From NCBI GenBank assembly GCA_009869945.1, contig WIXG01000009.1:186001-250000 (forward strand): a DNA stretch of 64,000 nucleotides, in the 5' to 3' direction. The DNA comes from Mesaphorura yosii. Its lineage: Eukaryota > Arthropoda > Collembola > Poduromorpha > Tullbergiidae. This document shows positions 60,873-64,000 of this stretch, one piece after another; position 1 is the first letter of the stretch; every line of letters begins with the position of its first letter. Below the pieces are notes generated by a model. That model made no database searches, was not told where the DNA came from, and saw nothing but the letters and a program-made list of their open reading frames with translations. Both the position numbers and the translations under genes were made by a program.

Positions 60873-63622
60873 ACGCCACAATTCGGTAGATTCGATTTCG
60901 ATGTATTCTTTCGTGTGGTCATTGAATCAGAATACGTTCGGTGGCTTACTCAAATGATGGTCATCGAGTTCTCAACTTCATGACATTTATTTTCTCACAC
61001 ACACGCACGACATCGACATAGCAAGGTTAGGCAGGATTGTCGTGTCTTGGACATTGGACTCAACAATCGACACGCCACGCTCAACACGAGACCTTCTCAA
61101 AATGGTCAATTCACACGGAATATCAAATTAAGCGATTGCGACTCAGGCAGTACAAAGCCAGGCCACAAACAAGAAACCATTGCAATTCACAATTGCATTG
61201 ACCAAGTTAAGAACAATTGGCAGTAATTATCAATTCATCCACGCACGTTTCAATTAATTTGCTGCTGCAGTTTGCGTGGTGGTGGGTGCAAAAGCAAACA
61301 GCAGAGAGCAGAAGGGAAGTGCAGGAAATTTGAAGGTTCGAAGTCTTCGAAGGGAATGACTCAGGAAGGTTTCCGACTGACGACGCAGTCAGCAGTCAGC
61401 AACGAACAATGACCACTTTGAAATATTCTTGATTATTTCTAAAAATGGAAATAATGGCCTAATTATTTGATGGCTATCACATTTTCATTTGCATTTTAGT
61501 TATTTTTCAATTGCAATGTGACGATAAGACAAGTCGTTGTAGTTGTTGAATGGCAAGTGGCGATTGTGATTTTTGATTGACCTTTGATTGCATTGCGGCA
61601 GTCGCGGGCCTTCAAATTTCGGAAATCAAGCGGAACTAAACAAATCACAATCGCAATTCAATGTCCCTTGTCTTAGCTATTCGCATTAGCTTAATGAGTG
61701 TAAAAATTGTCAATTGAAACTTTGTTGGTGGATTTCTATTCGAATTGCGACGGACAGACCGTGGGGTTAGCAAGGAGACACAACTCCGCAACTTTTTGAC
61801 ATGTGGGACATTGTTTTAATTACGAATGCCCAAATTCAGAACAGAGAATGTCATCGAAGGGACATTCAGACTTGTTGGCCCTTCGACGACGGACATCGAG
61901 ATCGAATCTTACAAGTCTGGGCGAAGATTCGTGACAAAATTAATTCAAAATGAAAGGTCTCGCATTCGCCAGCTTGTTCGCAACCCAAATGCAATTATGT
62001 AACAAGACACGAATTTACGACACGTAATAAAAGCTTGTCAATCGCTCACAAGTCATAGCAGCACAAAAGTGAGCGTGACATTGGACTAAATCAAAATCAA
62101 TGCACTCTTTCTTTGGCACTTTGGCCCAGTGTCGTGTCGTGCTCTTTGCGATCCATTAATTGATTCTGACTTGACGTGATAGATATTATGAAACAGTTGA
62201 ACGTGTATACATGCAGTCATGCAGTGTTGCATACACTTTCAGTGACTAGTCAATGAGTGACAGTGAGACTGTATAATTATAATTTAATTATGCGAGTGAA
62301 CTCTGAATTGAATTCTTTGCATTTTGGCTGAAAATCTTGTTGAATTAAATTATCAGCAGGGCTCCTGCGTCGGTGTCGGCGCTGAGAACACTTTCAGTAT
62401 GCAAATATATCAAAAGAGTTAAAAGAGCGCATTCACGTACAAATCGACAGTCGAGAATGCGAAAATGCAATTGTGAATTGTGATTTTGACTGCTGCGGAA
62501 TGCGAGCCTCAATGAAGTCAGCCAGTCGCTTGTTGTTAACAATGCAATGAAATGAATATCTCTGGTCTTGAGCGCAACAGCAAGCCACAAAGCGCAAAGA
62601 GGTGCTAATTTTAACGTTAACATCTTGCTAACTGCCTTCTGCAAATGCAAATGAGCATTCTTTCACACGAACAATGCGAATGCGAATCCAAAGTGGAAGT
62701 CGATGTCCAGTCATTCGAATGGAATTCGTTGTCCACTCGAAGGGGTAAAGACATTCAGTAGAATCGAGTTTATAAAGCCCAGATGAGCCGGCAGCCAACT
62801 GCAAATTGTATTACTCCGTCGCACATCGTCGACGTCGGTGCGTCTCTTTTGGACGAATCTTTTTGAGAAAGTTCTTCATTATTGCGATTATCATCGTGCG
62901 TCTTTCAACAACAATTCAACAATTTGTTGAGTTGTGAATTCTTCTTTTGCTTCTTCGCCGTAGTGAAGTGGAGTGTGACAGTGACTAGCTATTGCTCTTC
63001 CTCGGGCCGCTGCTGATTCAATCAATTTGAGATTCCCTGAACTGAAAGGTACGTACGTATGCGCGTAACAATCATGATGAATTGCTGCGTCGAGTCTTCG
63101 AGCGAGGATAAGAATACGAGAAAGATGATATGCAATGTAATGCAAATGCAGTTGCACATACAGGCCGAAATGAAGGTACAGCTTGCATTGTTACGTTCAT
63201 TTTCATTTTCGTTAAGCCATAGCCATTAGCTATGAAGCTTATCACGTTTCGCGTATTGAGAGTGAACGCGAGAATGCAATGCAATGCAAATACAATGCAA
63301 GTGCGGCGAGAGAGATATGAATTGAGCGTCCACAGCGTGCATCTTAGTTGTTATTTGATAGCTGGCCTAATCTCATCCTAAGGGTACTGCTTCTTCTTGC
63401 AACAGGTTTCCAATCTTTTCAACTTCCGTCCCCGTCCGCGTGCCCGCTACATTTCTGTATCTGCTTCTCTCCCGCAGTAATTAGCAATTAGTAATTGTCT
63501 TGTGACTGTTCTTGTTCTCGCACTAGATCGATCGGATCTTCGACTTGGCGGTCTCATCTTCAATCTTTTCCATTCCTACTCGTAATCGTTTGCCGTAGTC
63601 GTATTTCGTGACCAGCTTCGCC
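60873..63622. other. non-coding stretch
   Basis: No supported gene. Frames at 62345-62650 and 62891-63284 on the minus strand lack domains and start context. Short AATGC repeats occur at 63271-63300. The last part presumably contains the promoter and 5' UTR of the exon at 63623. Confidence 0.55.
63271..63300. repeat. AATGC simple repeat
   Basis: AATGC units, three in tandem and then degenerate, in non-coding DNA. Confidence 0.6.
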
Positions 63623-63665
63623 ATGTTAACCGCCTTCGTCGTCTTCGCCCTCATACTTAATTCAG
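63623..63665 (+). CDS. signal-peptide first exon of a gene leaving the window
   Basis: ATG at 63623 opens MLTAFVVFALILNS and then, one base into the next codon, a strong donor GTAAGA. The hydrophobic start looks like a signal peptide and the exon-donor arrangement is typical of secreted or surface proteins. No acceptor with a convincing continuation was found in the remaining 335 bases, so the rest lies to the right. Product unknown. Confidence 0.45.
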
Positions 63666-64000
63666 GTAAGACACAACTTCATTTTTTGATTCGCAAATTC
63701 AACAATACAGCTCGCAATTCGAGATGTCAATGTGCACATGCGCAGACGCTCGGATTCGCGTTCCTTTCCAAAAATGGAAAGTGGAGATAAGGTTGGTTAT
63801 ATAAGATTTAATTTCAAGATAAACAATTGCGATTGCTCTACTTTTCAAGTCGAGTAAGGCAAGAAGAGCGAGCGCGAGTGAAGCTGCTCGGCTGCTGGTC
63901 AAATGATCGAATTGGCATTTCAACCGTATGATCGTTAAAGTAGTACGAAGTACGAACGTCGTTTGTTTTCTCACTCGTATGAGCAGCCCTGCCGTGAGCA

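Noticed and set aside
62345-62650. 101-codon minus-strand frame with hydrophobic stretches
   Set aside because: No membrane-protein pattern conserved in any family I know, no start context, isolated in AT-rich non-coding DNA.
1-64000. Search for tRNA, rRNA, CRISPR arrays, integrated virus or transposon genes
   Set aside because: No tRNA-like T-loop and acceptor pairing, rRNA segment, regular spacer array, transposase, reverse transcriptase or capsid-like frame was recognised by eye. A covariance-model and repeat-library scan would be needed to exclude small or decayed copies.

Overview
This is animal nuclear DNA, most likely from an arthropod or another ecdysozoan. It has split genes with mostly short GT-AG introns (about 50-120 bp, a few longer), AATAAA poly(A) signals, no operons, and animal versions of ARPC1, VPS45, XPF, a CARD caspase and UMAD1. 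I cannot name the species. A fungal-looking bestrophin-type gene would suit a lineage rich in transferred genes, such as springtails, but that is speculation.

Layout. 1-30.5 kb is almost empty: one large internal exon (6114-7453, minus) of a low-complexity, regulator-like protein sits in about 30 kb of non-coding DNA, with two weak candidates for small secreted peptides (12.7 kb, 26.7 kb). Several perfect palindromes lie in this region. 30.5-33.3 kb is a tail-to-tail pair: a CARD-containing initiator-type caspase (plus) and a secreted, probably GPI-anchored EGF-like protein (minus). 37.6-46.4 kb is a five-exon gene for a 1279-residue type II membrane protein with a Ser/Thr/Pro/His-rich ectodomain. 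Its 3-kb first intron holds two more same-strand genes: a secreted beta/gamma-crystallin-like protein and an FAHD1-type hydrolase.

46.8-60.8 kb is a compact gene-rich stretch: a bestrophin-like (UPF0187/RFP-TM) channel gene with eight exons (minus), ARPC1 with seven exons (minus), ERCC4/XPF with eight exons (plus, divergent from ARPC1), VPS45 with two exons (plus), an intronless UMAD1-like gene (plus), and an unrecognised Cys-cluster/proline-rich protein (plus). 60.9-63.6 kb is non-coding; a signal-peptide first exon at 63.6 kb begins a gene that leaves the window.

Exon chains were built by eye from splice dinucleotides, reading phase and family similarity. For caspase, bestrophin-like, ARPC1, XPF and VPS45 every junction keeps phase and the total is divisible by three, so those models are fairly secure. 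Functionally the genes are mostly unrelated housekeeping neighbours (actin nucleation, excision repair, endosomal fusion and sorting, apoptosis). VPS45 and the UMAD1-like gene both belong to endosomal biology, probably by chance.
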